A stretch of 64,000 nucleotides of DNA. Source: Pegoplata infirma (taxonomy: Eukaryota; Arthropoda; Insecta; Diptera; Anthomyiidae). The position numbers and the translations under genes are program-made. A model generated the notes under the pieces. It saw only the letters and a list, made by a program, of their open reading frames with translations, searched no databases and was not told where the DNA came from. The number at the start of each line of letters is the position of its first letter. The stretch's first letter is position 1. The DNA lies in the NCBI GenBank assembly GCA_963921195.1, contig OY992540.1:14887136-14951135 (forward strand), written 5' to 3'. Of the stretch, positions 40,201 through 49,966 are shown piece after piece.

Positions 40201-43200
40201 CCAGATTATCATCTTCATAAAAGAAAGAGAGATGTTGGCATCCCCAAATAAGCTACTGTGTTGTAGTACTAAAATACTTCAACTGTGTTTTTATATTTTT
40301 CTTTGTTATCATTTTACCGCCTTTAATTATTGTACGCGGTCATTTTGTACATTGTCATCTCGTCTATTGTAACAAACACACAAGTATATACGCGGTAATC
40401 ATTTATATTTTATTTTGTTATTTGTTTTATATTTAATTTGTTTTATATTAATTTGTTTTGTTTGTTTTTAATAAAGGTTAATTTTGGGTTAGAATAATAA
40501 CCATCTTATGACTTTCAATCATAACATTTTTAATTCATAAAAAAATGGAAATGGTGTATTTCGCATGTTTTGTATTTTTTTTTTTTGGTAAAAGCGAAAA
40601 AAAAATGTTAATTGTACAAAATTTTACAAATATACATACCGTAACAACCGGAACCGGTATTCCCGGGAATAATTCAAGAAACGGGAAACCGGTACCATTT
40701 CCCGGTAATATCGGTTTTTTTTCATAAAAGTTTTCATTGAAATGAAATATATTCGAATTTTTTCCGTGTCGATCACGGCAAAAATATATAATTGTCAAAT
40801 CGTAACCAAGTGCCGTGCTTTAATTTTTCTCTGTTAAAGAATGACCAGAACAATTAAAGCACATTACAGCCGGTGTAAATATTTTTTCGATTTTCTATTT
40901 TTTAAAGGTGGTGATACTCATTCTAATTGTAAAACGTCCCCCGTACCGTACTGGTTCAGTTCCTGTATTAAAACCGCTAGCCTACGCCGGTGTGAAATAA
41001 AACTTGTTCGAATTAGAATCAGCATCACGGCCTGTCTATTAATTAAAAAATTAAAACAGAATTTAAAGGACGCCTCCAGAACGTTAGAAATCAGGTTTTA
41101 AAAATTGAAACCTACGGACAACCCGATGATCAGCGTTATATAATTAAGTACTGCCTTGGAAAAATTATGAGAAATTAAAATATTTTAAATTAACTTACGT
41201 TTTGGCGGTGGTGTTAAATTTTCCAAACGTTTTTCCAAAGAATTAAAACTGGTATTGTCAACAATTTCTCTTAATTTCCGATCGCGTTCCTGACGCATAG
41301 ACTGCAATTGATTTATTATTGCCTTACGTTCTTTTGAGTGTAGTAAAAATTTCGGTTTTGATTTTTCCAAATATTCTTGCAATGACATCTGAGGTTCGGA
41401 TGGAGCAATAAAAGCCTTATTATTATTTGTATTATTAGTTTCGGCAGATTCGAAGGGATTCATATTGAATTTTGACTTCAAGTCATCTGAATTCAAATTG
41501 ATATTCGAGTTGGAATTTTTATTATCATCAAATTCTATAACATAAGCAATACCCTTTGGCTTAACTTGTATGCAAGCAGTAGTAGTAGGGGTGAAAGGTC
41601 TTAAACAAGTGGTTGAACGTTTGGCCTGTAAGGAGGTTTTAATTTTGGGACCATATATTGGTTTAGAACGTAATAGAGAATCTGATGTTTGAACTGCTAC
41701 ACCAGCTACGGCAGCGGCTACATCATCATATTGATGTGTGGTTGTTGGTGTTGACATAGTTAATTGTGAACCCATGGGTACAGACACATCCGAGGATATA
41801 CAGAACATAGAAGTTGAAGAAGAGGAGGAGGTAGTTGTTGTAGTGGTAGTAGTAGTATTAGTTTTGGCAGATGAGTTTTCTTTTTGCTGGGAGGATTGTT
41901 GACCATTTGTTTGTTGAAAAGAAGCTGATGTACTATAGATGATATGATTAGGTGCTGAAGAATCAGATTTTGTTTTAGTTTCTGTCTCTTCAGGAGATGA
42001 TGGCAAAGGATTTTGAGCATATGATAATCCAAGTGTTGGAAATTTTCTAGATATAGTATGTGGTACTGAATAATGATTTGAATCTAAAATTTTTGTAGGT
42101 TTTATATTGGATTTACGTTGTAAATTTAAATATTTAAATTCTTCTTTTTGTTGTTGCTTGAGAGCCTCATAATGAGTTTGTTTTTTAGTTTTATAGGCTT
42201 CCATAAACTCACGTTTTCTTTGTTGTACCATGTGTTTTAAACTCTCAGATTCTGGACTATTTTCCGTGCTAGGTGTATTCATTTTTTCTCTTTGCTTTTC
42301 TGGTTGTAGCTGCATTTCTAAATCTTTATCTGTTAACAATTGTTCTTCATTAATTGTAATAGTTTCTTTTATAGTACGAAATTTTGGTTTATTTTTAAAG
42401 GTTTCTTCTCTCGCATGAGTTTCCTTAGGTTTTTCATATACTATTTGTGTTTCTTTTTTTCTTTCTTTTGTCCTTTTTAAATTATCCTTAAGATTTATAA
42501 CATCTTCGTTAGATTCTTCTAATATGATTTCAATTTCTTTTACCAAACGTTCAGCACTTTCACTTAAAACTGATGATTTATCCGAGTATACGGTGTCATA
42601 AAGTTTATCCGTTTGTGTTGAGTCTTTGTTTAAATTTTCCTTATGTGATGTCCATTCTATGCTGGAAAGTGTGGTGGAACTATTCACATCATTTTGGATT
42701 TCATCTTTTAATAAAAGATGTTTTAAACATTCTAACCTATGTATTTCATTTTCTATCCAATTTAATTGCTTTACCCGACCACAATCATGTTTGATAGATG
42801 ATTTTTTCAATTGTTTATCACGTTTCAAGTCTACTGTCGTTTTATTCTTTATTTCTTGTCTTTTTTTCTCTTCATATTCAATTTCAGATTGTGTTAAAGG
42901 ATTTAACCATTCACGCATGGTAGGTTGTTCAGCATCAGTATTGGAAGTATTTAGTTCTTTTCTAGCATCCACAAATTTTTGTGTTGTCAAATCTTGGGTC
43001 GTTGTTGGAGAGGAGGAACTTGAAGATTTATTAGAGGAGGTCTTTTTGTTAATACTTCCAGAATTTATTGTGGCTTTAAAAGTTTGTGTTGATTTACTTG
43101 TTTTATTTTCTATTGATGATGTGGAAATTTTATTAGCCATAACCGCTTTTAGTTGCTGTTTTTTAATTAGATCAATTTGTTTTTCTTTGTGCCCAGCAAC

Positions 43201-46200
43201 CGGTGTTAGATTTGACACTTTCTTATTGTTTTCTTTTAAAACATTTTCGTATTGTGTGGTTTTACATGGAAAGTGTTTATCATGAGATTTTTTTTCTTGT
43301 TGGGCTTGAAATTTTAGCTGGTGTTCTTCTTTTTGACGTTTTAATTCCATGCCTTCCTTAAGGGGGTTGGAGACTATAATTTAAATAGAAAGATGTTATT
43401 AAAGATTCAAGTTTTAACACTTATAAAAAAATGTGTTATTAAAATTTATTTTAAAATTATACACAATTTCCAGCTCGAGGTCACGTTTCTTTACTAATTA
43501 TTACGATGATATTGTCAAAGTAACAATTTTCAAAAAACTATTTATAAAGTATGTTTGTTTTTAAATTGATTGGTATGGTAATTTTGAAAAAGATATTCGA
43601 CACGTGTTGCGGAATTTAAAACAAACAAACTTTATAAATCGTTTCTTGAAAATTGTTACGTTGGCAATATCATCGTAATAATTAGTAAAGAAACGTGAGC
43701 TCGAGCTGGAATAATCTTTCTCAATAGAATTTATGGGTCGAATAATAAATAATATTTATTAACTTAAAAATTAAAACAGAATTTAAATTAAAGGACAGCA
43801 CGCCTCACCCTCTATTTATATTGTGCTTGATTCTGGAATACGATGCAAGATGTTCACTGTTTTTGTTGTATTCCCTCCAATTCATAATGTGCTCGATTCT
43901 GGAATACGATTTCACCATTCACCAAATTTTTAAAAAAATTTTTCTATTCTTTCGAATTTTAAGATTTTAAAATTGCTTTTTTAATAGTTACAAGAACAAA
44001 TATAAAAATCTTAAAATTCGTAAGAATATCAAATTTTTAAAAATTAGGTGAATGGTGAAATCGTATTCCAGAATTGAGCACATTAAGAATTATAGAAAAT
44101 ACACCAAAAACAGTGAAAATCTTACTCGCGTAAGAGATTTTTTTGTGTAAAACTTCTATCGATTTTACAATTTTTTGGCCAGGAGGATCGTGGGATAACG
44201 ATTATTACTATTTTTTAAAATTTTTTGAAAAAATTTTATTGGAATTTTCCAATCTTAAAATCATTTCTACTGCTCCAATGGTGCATCATAGAGGGTTCCT
44301 TTATAAGACCGACCCCCATTAGTTTTTACGTCTTAACATTTTTTTGGAACAAACTAATACCCTATCTCCAATTTTTAAGTGGTTCCCACACAAAACGACA
44401 TTTTTTAAAATTTGCTCCAACCGCTCTTATTGCCCTAATAGTGCCCTTAGAGCAACAAAATGTATGACCGACCCACAATATTTTTCTAGTCCAAACATTT
44501 TCTCTGAACACACCTATCCTCTATCTTTAACCGTTAAGGCGGTCCCCATAATTTTTTTTTATTTTTTGTAAATTTCTTTTATTTAATCAGCTCCGGTAGA
44601 ATGGTGCGTCCGAGAGGGTTCATTAGTGAGACCGACCCACATTTATTTTTACCCTACAACATTTTTTTAAAACATACCTACGCCCTATCTCCACTCCCTA
44701 AGTAGGCTCCCATACAAATAACAGTTGGAGCAAATTTTATAAAAATGTAATTTTGTATGGGAGCCTACTTATGGAGTGGAGATAGGGCGTAGGTATATTT
44801 AAAAAAAAATGTTGTAGGGTAAAAATAAATGGGGGTTGGTCTCACTAATGACCCCTCTCGGACGCACCATTGGATTCGTAGAAGCTCATTTAATAAAACA
44901 AATTTAAATAAAACAAACTTACAAAAAATAAAAAAAATTGTATGGGGTCTGCCTTGCCAATTAGAGATAGAGGGTAGGTGTGTATAGAGAAAATGTTTGG
45001 ACTAAAAAAATATTGTGGGCCGGTCATACATTTTGTTGCTCTAAGGGCACTATTAGGGCAGTTAGAGCGGTTGGAGCAAATTTTAAAAAATGTTGTTTTG
45101 TGTGGGAGCCCCCTTAGAAATTGGAGATAGGGTATTAGTTTGTTCCAAAGAAATGTTATGACGTTAAAATTAATTGGGGTCGGTTTTATAAAGGACCCCT
45201 CTATGACGCACCATTGGTGCAGTAGAAATGATTTTCAGATTGGAAAATTACTATAAAATTTTTTCAAAAAATTTTAACAAATAGTAACAATCGTTATCCC
45301 ACGATCCTCCTGGGCAAAAAATTTGTAGAATCGATAGAAGTTTTATACAAAAAAATTAAAAAGAAATCGAAGAGTACAAACATTTCCAAAAATGAGATTT
45401 AAATTTTAAAACTTAAAAATCGCATACTAGAGCGCTTTTAAGAATTTTTTGGGATTTTTTTTTTAAAGTACGTAAAAAAACAAAAATTTTGAAAAAAAAA
45501 AATTGAAATTTGGACCATTATTGAAGAAGTTATGAGTAAAAGAAGTTTGAGTAAGGGAACAAACTACCAATTTTTAAAAATTCGATATCTTTTGAACGGG
45601 CCATCAAAAAAATCTGAAAATTTACCACGAAGAAGTTTTCGAAGGGTTCTAAAAACTGTAAACAAATTGGGAAAATCTAAAAAAAAAAAATTTTCAAAGT
45701 GTCCGATTTGACATGGAATGCCCCATATACTTTATATGTGGTCCTAGACGAATATTTCGAGGTGTTACAAACGGAATGACAAACATATATATCACCAGAG
45801 TGGAGGGTTTTAAAAAATGTTCCGGAAAAAAATTAGAAAAATTTTCCAAACCCCACAAAAACAAAACTATTTTAATTTGTTTTCCATTTTGGTTAAAAAA
45901 AATCATAAAAATTTTTAGCATTAAATAAACTTACCTCGATTACTCTTTAACATCTCACTAGTATTACTAGTAGATGTAGAAGATTTTTCCATTGGCACTT
46001 GTTTATTAACAGTTGATGTTATTGGTGATATACCCAATTCAGAATGAACCAACATATCACTCAATACTCTCGACAAAAGTTGTTCTTCAGGTAAAGTAAC
46101 TGATCTATTTGAATGTACAGAATCATATATATTATGATTTTTTAAAACTCGATTTTCATTAGAATTTGTTATTGCTCCACTGCTGCTATTAGTAGACTGA

Positions 46201-48920
46201 CTTGCTTCACTAGCCTCTAAACGTGTTATACGTTTAACAATATCACGTATCAATTGTTTTTTCTGTTTAGCATTAACACTTTTAGCATCTATAAGTGAAC
46301 AGATCAATTGTATGCCTAAATCTAATTCAGGAGCTTGCTTTGTTAAAGAGAACGAGGAGGTGGCGTTTGATGATGTTGTTGATGACACTGTAGTAGTTGA
46401 ATGTGATTGATTTTCTTTATTATCTTCTAAGGCAGCTTGAAATTTTATTTGCAATTCACGTATATTATCTAATTGTTGACGTTTTTGTTGATTTTTTTCA
46501 TGTAGAACTTTTCTTTTCATAAGTAATTCGGTAATACTAGAGATAAAGGGATGTTCAGTGGATTTGTTTTGTCGCCGTGAACTGGATTCTATAATATATT
46601 CTGAAGATTTTGAGGATCTTGAGGAGTTATATTCAAAACTAGAAGGTGTTGTTGTACCTTCTACAATGGAGTTGGACGATGACAAGGTACATTGTATTTC
46701 CTGGGAATGAACGTTTGGAGGTTTTAACAAAGATGTTTGAGCATATTTATCAAATTTTTCTTGCAATGAAGTGGCTGATGTGGAGTGTGATATCATTTTA
46801 GGTTTAGCTCCTCTTTTTGTAGAGTTTTCTACTAAAGTACTGCTAGCTAATGGTGGTGTACTATGTTCAATTTCTGTAGTTTTTATGCATTTTATAATTT
46901 TTTGTTCAATTTGTTTCTTTTGTATTTCTATTTCTTTAGCTTGTTGGGATGTACAAGGTTCTGAGTTAACACTATTTTCTTTAAAGAACTCTTTAAGTAA
47001 AGATCTTTCCAATATGCTAATGTTACTTGTTGACATAGACTTTTTATAGCCAACATCACCCAATGAATCCCATTCAAGACGTCTATGTGATTTTGCTACA
47101 GAATCGGGTGTTTGTGTTTTTATTTCTCTTATTGTTTTTTTAGGTGTTTGTATATTTTCAGTTGATATGCTGATAATCTATAAGAAAAAAAAATTAAACA
47201 ATTAAGACTTAAACAATTAAATTAAGAAAAATTCTTACGGCCGTATTCAAAATAAAAAACGAGTGCCTAACATCAAGTGCCCGTCTTTTTTTTATCAAGT
47301 TTTCTACAAGATTAAGCTTTTCAATCGATGTTATTATTTTTTTAACTTCATTTTAATGATAAAACGATTGACATTCATTGAAAGCCTTACTTTCCCTTAT
47401 TGAAAATTGCGTATAAAAAATTTAGACACTCGATGTTTTTGAAACATATTGGCTCAGACTCTTTTGAAATTTAAAGACATTCATTAAGAATATTTTTAGA
47501 TTCTGCAAGGCTCATAGATTCTGTATTTCCATTAATATTTTACGAATTACAATTGGAATCTTCGAATTACAATTGATCTTTTACGAATTACAATTGATCT
47601 TTTACGAATTACAATTGATCTTTTTCCAATTACAATTGATCTTTTTCGAATTACAATTGATCTTTTTCGAATTACAATTGATCTTTTACGAATTACAGTT
47701 GATCTTTTTTGAATTATAATTGATCTTTTACGAATTACAATTGATCTTTTTCGAATTACAATTGATCTTTTACGAATTACAATTGATCTTTTACGAATTA
47801 CAATTGATCTTTTTCGAATTACAATTGATCTTTTTCGAATTACAATTGATCTTTTACGAATTACAATTGATCTTTTACGAATTACAATTGGAATCTTCGA
47901 ATTACAATTGACCTTTTTCGAATTACAATTGATCTTTTACGAATTACAATTGATCTTTTACGAATTACAAATTATCTTTTTCGGATTACAATTCACCTTT
48001 TTCGAATTACAATTGATCTTTTTGGAATTACAATTGATCTTTTACGAATTACAATTTATATTTTACGAATTACAATTGATCTTTTTCGAATTACAATTAA
48101 TCTTTTTCGAATTACAATTGATCTTTTTCGAATTACAATTGATCTTTTACGAATTAAAATTGATCTTTTTTGAATTACAATTGATCTTTTACGAATTACA
48201 ATTGGAATCTTTGAATTACAATTGATCTTTTACGAATTACAATTGATCTTTTTCGAATTACAATTGCTCTTTTACGAATTACAATTGATCTTTTACGAAT
48301 TACAATTGATTTTTTTCGAATTACAATTGGAATCTTCGAATTACAAATGGAATCTTCGAATTACAATTGGAGTATTCGAATTGCATCTGTAAATGGTGTA
48401 GTACATATTACAAAGTAGATAAAAATCCCTATTTACTTTTCTTGAACGAAGTTATTAAATAAATTCTCTAATAAGTAAATGCATCATATCATACCTTTTC
48501 CTTATCATCTTCCAGTTCAATGTTAATATCCACAATAACTTCTTTTGGGGGAAAACTTCCGGTCAGAAGAACATCATGACCCTGAACATCAATATTAGGT
48601 AGACTTTTACTATTAGCTACAATTAAAGGTCTTGAAGGCATCATGGCCAATGCTTCACAAATACTGCCCGACGACGATATAGTTTCATGGCTGCATGTAC
48701 GCACACAACAATAATCAGCTTGAGGAGCACCCACTGCGCTACTACAGTCTTGTTGAGTCTTTTGACTATCTTGACTGCTGGCTGGTGAATAGAGGCGCAT
48801 AAACTTTTCTATATCACGATTATGGCCAAACTTTTGATAATATTCTTTAGTTTTATCACTAACGCGAGGAGTATTTGGTAAAACACGCTTTGAACAGTGT
48901 GAGTGTTTATGTTTATCCAT
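34285..48920 (-). CDS. Alms1: ALMS-motif centrosomal protein, Alms1-like
   Basis: Minus-strand exons: 48495-48920, 45935-47177, 41199-43373, 35014-35162 and 34285-34329. All have GT/AG borders with matching phases and total 4038 nt (1345 residues). Most of it is low-complexity, with Ser/Thr, Gln and Lys/Glu-rich charged stretches likely to form coiled coils (REFMEAYKTKKQTHYEALK) and an LEWDSLGDVGY motif in exon 2. The C-terminus matches the ALMS motif as I know it from ALMS1 and CEP295: SLQEYLEKSKPKFLLHSKER, then RIFNTKKM, RFARLPEVVAKKERELEEKK and YRILRDVFNR. Proteins with this motif act at centrioles and basal bodies. Exon 4 could instead be read through to a stop at 34972, ending VSNHLFVPFIDKV, but a GTAAGT at 35013 and a small downstream exon (RLQKRVRDGNLNFD) fit the family's ending better. 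Introns carry a Ty3/gypsy element, foldbacks and a minisatellite. The symbol rests on the motif and similar length, not on a search. Confidence 0.8.
34532..34813. mobile_element. Harbinger-like MITE in the last Alms1 intron
   Basis: AGGCCAATAATCACGATAATT at the left and GGTATTGTGACAATTGGACG at the right resemble the ends of the MITE at 763-1029. TTA flanks both sides (34529-34531, 34814-34816). Confidence 0.5.
35451..35744 (+). repeat. 5' LTR of the Ty3/gypsy element
   Basis: Begins TGTTGGCATCCCC and ends CAATCATAACA. AATAAA at 35688-35693 is the likely poly(A) signal. Confidence 0.92.
35747..35758 (+). other. primer-binding site, tRNA-Ser type
   Basis: TGGCGACGAGGA is complementary to the 3' end of tRNA-Ser(GCT) (CCTCGTCG plus CCA) as I recall that tRNA. 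It is spaced two bases from the LTR. Confidence 0.7.
35800..40251 (+). CDS. Ty3/gypsy Gag-Pol polyprotein
   Basis: One uninterrupted 1483-residue frame encodes all retrotransposition functions, with no gag/pol frameshift. Gag has two zinc knuckles at about 291-325 (CWQCGNMHFVRDC, with a shortened spacing, and CSQCGKVGHKEGFC). Protease has DTGS near 387. Reverse transcriptase has the catalytic YLDD near 672. RNase H begins around AADASNVGLGAY (818) with TDHKPL later. Integrase has an HHCC finger (GHHGIERTKA to CIKC, about 1050-1085) and Asp/Asp/Glu residues in HIDIAGP (1110), SDNGTQF (1166) and NGQAERF. The tail is Pro/Ser-rich and basic. The last six codons lie inside the 3' LTR. The single ORF with tRNA-Ser priming suggests a Mag-like lineage, which is tentative. 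Confidence 0.95.
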   Translation: MATSTSLEQVVGQLLARQQEAMERQNHLMERLITATQSSSAASVSGTTTHTSTAPETLMEILSKNVREFVYIPEENNNFGAWYERYEDVFQVEAEQLDDAAKVRLLLRKVSADVFNKYKDYLLPKQPRDVTFQQTVQNLKKLFGMKESQFSIRVKCLQNAKEENEDIISYAAKVNRLCENFLLRNCTADNFKCLMFVSGLRYQKDQEYKARLLTLLDAETDQKPLTLDNLVAEIERLNSLKRDITTTESSNPKVNAVENFKHQYNNNNKKGNKEDYFKNKKANKEEKPKRPCWQCGNMHFVRDCSYSTHKCSQCGKVGHKEGFCSCFPDSKQKSHKQHQQQQPENKKSNFKRTRKAVKSVYTTTTMCKNRKFVSLQINNVNITLQHDTGSDVTIISEQNWVKIGKPTLEISQHKPRDASTNEINIIGEFQCMVVINNHEQSCNILVSSLPDLNLFGSDLMERFKLWNKPIDSYTSCNKLQVNNSITESELRTMYPEVFRNEIGHCTKFKVHLQLKPQAVPVFRPKRQVAYAAKEHLDMELTRLEREGIISPINFSEWAAPIVVVKKASGDLRICGDYSTGLNEQLEPHTFPLPLPDEIFINFNKCSYFSIIDLNNAYMQIEVDDDTKKLLVINTHRGMYTFNRLAPGVRSAPGAFQQCMESIIAGIKGVFPYLDDVVVATPTREENTNAVKQVFERLKKYNITVNFEKCKFFKTSCTYLGYHVDSKGIYPDKNKIKKILEFPPPKNISELRSFLGAINYYGKFIHEMRKLRDPLDNLLKKNTTWNWSSSCQRSFDRFKQLLSSELLLTHFDPKLPIKVAADASNVGLGAYICHVFPGGNEKAIYHASRSLTPAEKNYSQIEKEGLALVFAVVKFHKYLFGRKFTLQTDHKPLLAIFGNKKGIPAHSANRLQRWALTLMSYDFDLQYVSTHQFGAADILSRLIGNVPKQNEDTVIASIQVEKDIKMVIDDITNALPLTFNMVCAATKKDSSLQNLITQLQTGKWPNDKSADMQCYFSRKDNLSIVDDCLMYGDRLVIPNCFRKRILKELHKGHHGIERTKALARSYVYWPYMDEEIKRYVQNCIKCSSTAKSLPKTTLYSWPLSKRPMERVHIDIAGPVDNFYYFVIVDSFSKWPQIYQIKSISSNVILNCLRDFTSLFGNPELIVSDNGTQFSSQQFSKFCQENGISHKFTAPYHPQSNGQAERFVDTLKRALKKLEGSGTSSENLQTFLKCYRSSPNPSIEGKTPSELFVGRRLRINLDLLKKPEKSKLQRNEKMEEQFNRRNGTKERKYSIGQKVFAKLFKYNKSEWFPGTIKKILGNVNYEVEIENIPDFRAVRSHANQLRPRYTDSTVSPHNVLIDYFNLTTQQILPYGNERNEVTSMPQNGQPNESTTDLQPIQAPEPLQISSPASSSTNVDDQPTTSQNLAPIVCENTPSLECTPASPVPADEPVSELRRSNRRKRPPVWTPDYHLHKRKRDVGIPK
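40219..40232 (+). other. polypurine tract
   Basis: AAAAGAAAGAGAGA directly before the 3' LTR, the expected plus-strand primer. It is also coding (end of Pol). Confidence 0.8.
40233..40526 (+). repeat. 3' LTR of the Ty3/gypsy element
   Basis: 294 bp, matching the 5' LTR apart from one base in the stretch ATTTATATTTTATTTTG. Confidence 0.92.
40716..41198. other. intron remainder, no clear feature
   Basis: Moderately complex sequence between the CCGG element and exon 3 of the ALMS-motif gene. It includes CGTGTCGATCACGGC and GCCTACGCCGGTGTG stretches but no frame or repeat I recognise. Confidence 0.4.
43468..43711. mobile_element. 244-bp inverted-repeat element
   Basis: TTCCAGCTCGAGGTCACGTTTC at the left is mirrored by GAAACGTGAGCTCGAGCTGGAA at the right. 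The arms extend through ATTATTACGATGATATTG. It lies in the intron just upstream of exon 3 of the ALMS-motif gene. Confidence 0.65.
43855..44115. mobile_element. 261-bp inverted-repeat element
   Basis: CACTGTTTTTGTTGTATT and TAATGTGCTCGATTCTGG at the left are mirrored by CCAGAATTGAGCACATTA and ACCAAAAACAGTG at the right. The motif TTCTGGAATACGAT also occurs once more just outside (about 43830). Confidence 0.6.
44139..45356. mobile_element. 1.2-kb palindrome sharing arm units with the 3-6 kb element
   Basis: AAAACTTCTATCGATTTTAC and the mirrored GTAGAATCGATAGAAGTTTT bound two arms of about 580 bp meeting near 44735. The arms contain the same GACCGACCCCC, CCTATCTCC and CCCCTCTAGG-type units as the element at 2982-6184, but the termini differ. 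No duplication resolved. Confidence 0.65.
45357..45934. other. AT-rich intron sequence
   Basis: No feature identified apart from low complexity. Confidence 0.4.
47540..48400. repeat. minisatellite, 21-22-bp unit, about 40 copies
   Basis: Highly regular TTACAATTGATCTTTTACGAA / TTTTTCGAA units with occasional TTGGAATCTTCGAA variants, ending ATCTGTAAATGGTGTAGT. Because 21 bases is seven codons, one frame stays open and reads ELQLIF(Y/F) repeatedly (47720-48225); this is not considered a gene. It lies in the first intron of the ALMS-motif gene. Confidence 0.88.
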
Positions 48921-49301
48921 CTTGGTGATGCCAAGCGTTAATATTTACCATGGGGACCCGTATTATTAGTGCAATATGGTATGCAGATGATGCTTTTTGT
49001 TGAATCAAATGGAATGTGTTGTTAAAACTCGTGCCAGAAAATCCCTTGAAATTCCATTAAAACAATAAAGACCGAGAAAAACTCGAAATAAAAACAACCC
49101 CTATTAAAAAAATACACAACAACTTTTTTCTATTTGCTTGTTTTCCCTTTTTGTAAACAAATTACAAATTATTTGTCAGAGTTGCCACAATCTACAAGTA
49201 GGGGTTTCGAGTAGGAATGCCAATCAGAAAATGCCGAATCCCGTTTTTTTTCGAAAATCTCAAGATATTATTTTGTAATACCACCCGCAAAAAAAACTAG
49301 G
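48921..49301 (-). other. probable promoter and 5' UTR region of the ALMS-motif gene
   Basis: Directly upstream of the ATG at 48920 on the minus strand. Of mixed composition to about 49200. No confident core promoter element found. Confidence 0.35.
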
Positions 49302-49379
49302 GTTCGTGAAGCTATAGCGGATCCTTCACTTCAAGAAAAAGCTTGGCAGCAGTCACTGGAGAAAATTCTACGAATATGA
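49302..49379 (+). pseudogene. short coding-like fragment of unknown origin
   Basis: A plus-strand frame reads VREAIADPSLQEKAWQQSLE and ends KILRI with a TGA at 49377-49379. An AG lies just before it, and AATAAA-like words follow. Its codon use stands out from the AT-rich surroundings. It could be a last exon, a retrocopy scrap or transposon coding. I do not recognise it. Confidence 0.25.
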
Positions 49380-49966
49380 ATTTATTGTGTGAATATTTTT
49401 AATTCAACAAATATACAATTTTTTTACAAAAATTTAATAAAAAAATTACTTATCATAAAACTGTGTTCGCATTCATTTTTAAGTAGTTTAATTATTGGTT
49501 TTCCTCATACAAATTAAACGCCAAAAATAAAACGCGATTTATTTTCACAGATAAAGTATTTAAAATTGTATGGGGAAAACACATAATTAAACTAGTTTAA
49601 ATGAATGCGAATATTGTATAAATGTAGTAATTTTTTTTTGCATTATTTTTATGAATTTTTTCTAATAATTTTGGTATATTTTACCATATTTCTTTTGGTA
49701 TATTTTACCAAGTTTTTGCTTATATAACATAAGCCTTTTCTTCATAATTTTTTACATAAGCGTTGTGGCTAATTACGAAAACTACTTCGTCGATTGTAGT
49801 TTTAGCATATTTTTGGTTAATTTATGCTAGGTATTTGCTCACTCCGACACAGATTTTGTTTGCGTGTAATTTCAGTAGTTTTCTTCTTCTTCTTCTTCTT
49901 CAATTGACACAACAATGTGTGTCAAATCCACCGAAGTGGATGTTTAAAAAGTGGCTTGAGATACCA
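49380..49966. other. AT-rich DNA with a TTC microsatellite
   Basis: Contains (TTC)7 at 49881-49901, which may be the 3' tail (GAA repeats on the minus strand) of the LINE starting at higher coordinates. GACACAACAATGTGTGTC just after it is a short palindrome. Confidence 0.4.

Larger units (their letters stand above)
35451..40526 (+). mobile_element. intact Ty3/gypsy LTR retrotransposon, 5076 bp
   Basis: Two 294-bp LTRs (TG...CA) bound a single gag-pol ORF. A primer-binding site lies 2 bases after the 5' LTR and a purine tract abuts the 3' LTR. The LTRs differ at one visible site (T or A in the T run), so the insertion is young. Both flanks are T-rich, giving an ambiguous duplication of about 5 T. 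It is antisense to the host gene whose intron it occupies. Confidence 0.92.
35218..40715. mobile_element. second CCGG foldback, split by a Ty3/gypsy element
   Basis: Starts TAGTGCCCCCATTTCCCGG like the element at 19037 and follows it through CCCGGGAATACCGG and ATTACACTATTTAATC. After the retroelement it resumes with ATTCATAAAAAAATGGAAATGG and CCGGTATTCCCGGGAAT. Its right terminus is not clear. It sits in intron 3 of the ALMS-motif gene. Confidence 0.6.

Noticed and set aside
42626..43285. Plus-strand 219-codon frame
   Set aside because: Antisense shadow of exon 3 of the ALMS-motif gene, Cys/Phe/Ser-rich as expected from the complement of its Lys/Glu/Ser codons.
47720..48225. Two plus-strand frames of 63 and 105 codons with ELQLIF repeats
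   Set aside because: They are the minisatellite unit (21 bases, seven codons) read in one frame.
47540..48400. Regular direct repeats resembling a CRISPR array
   Set aside because: No unique spacers, 21-bp continuous tandem unit, eukaryotic intron context.
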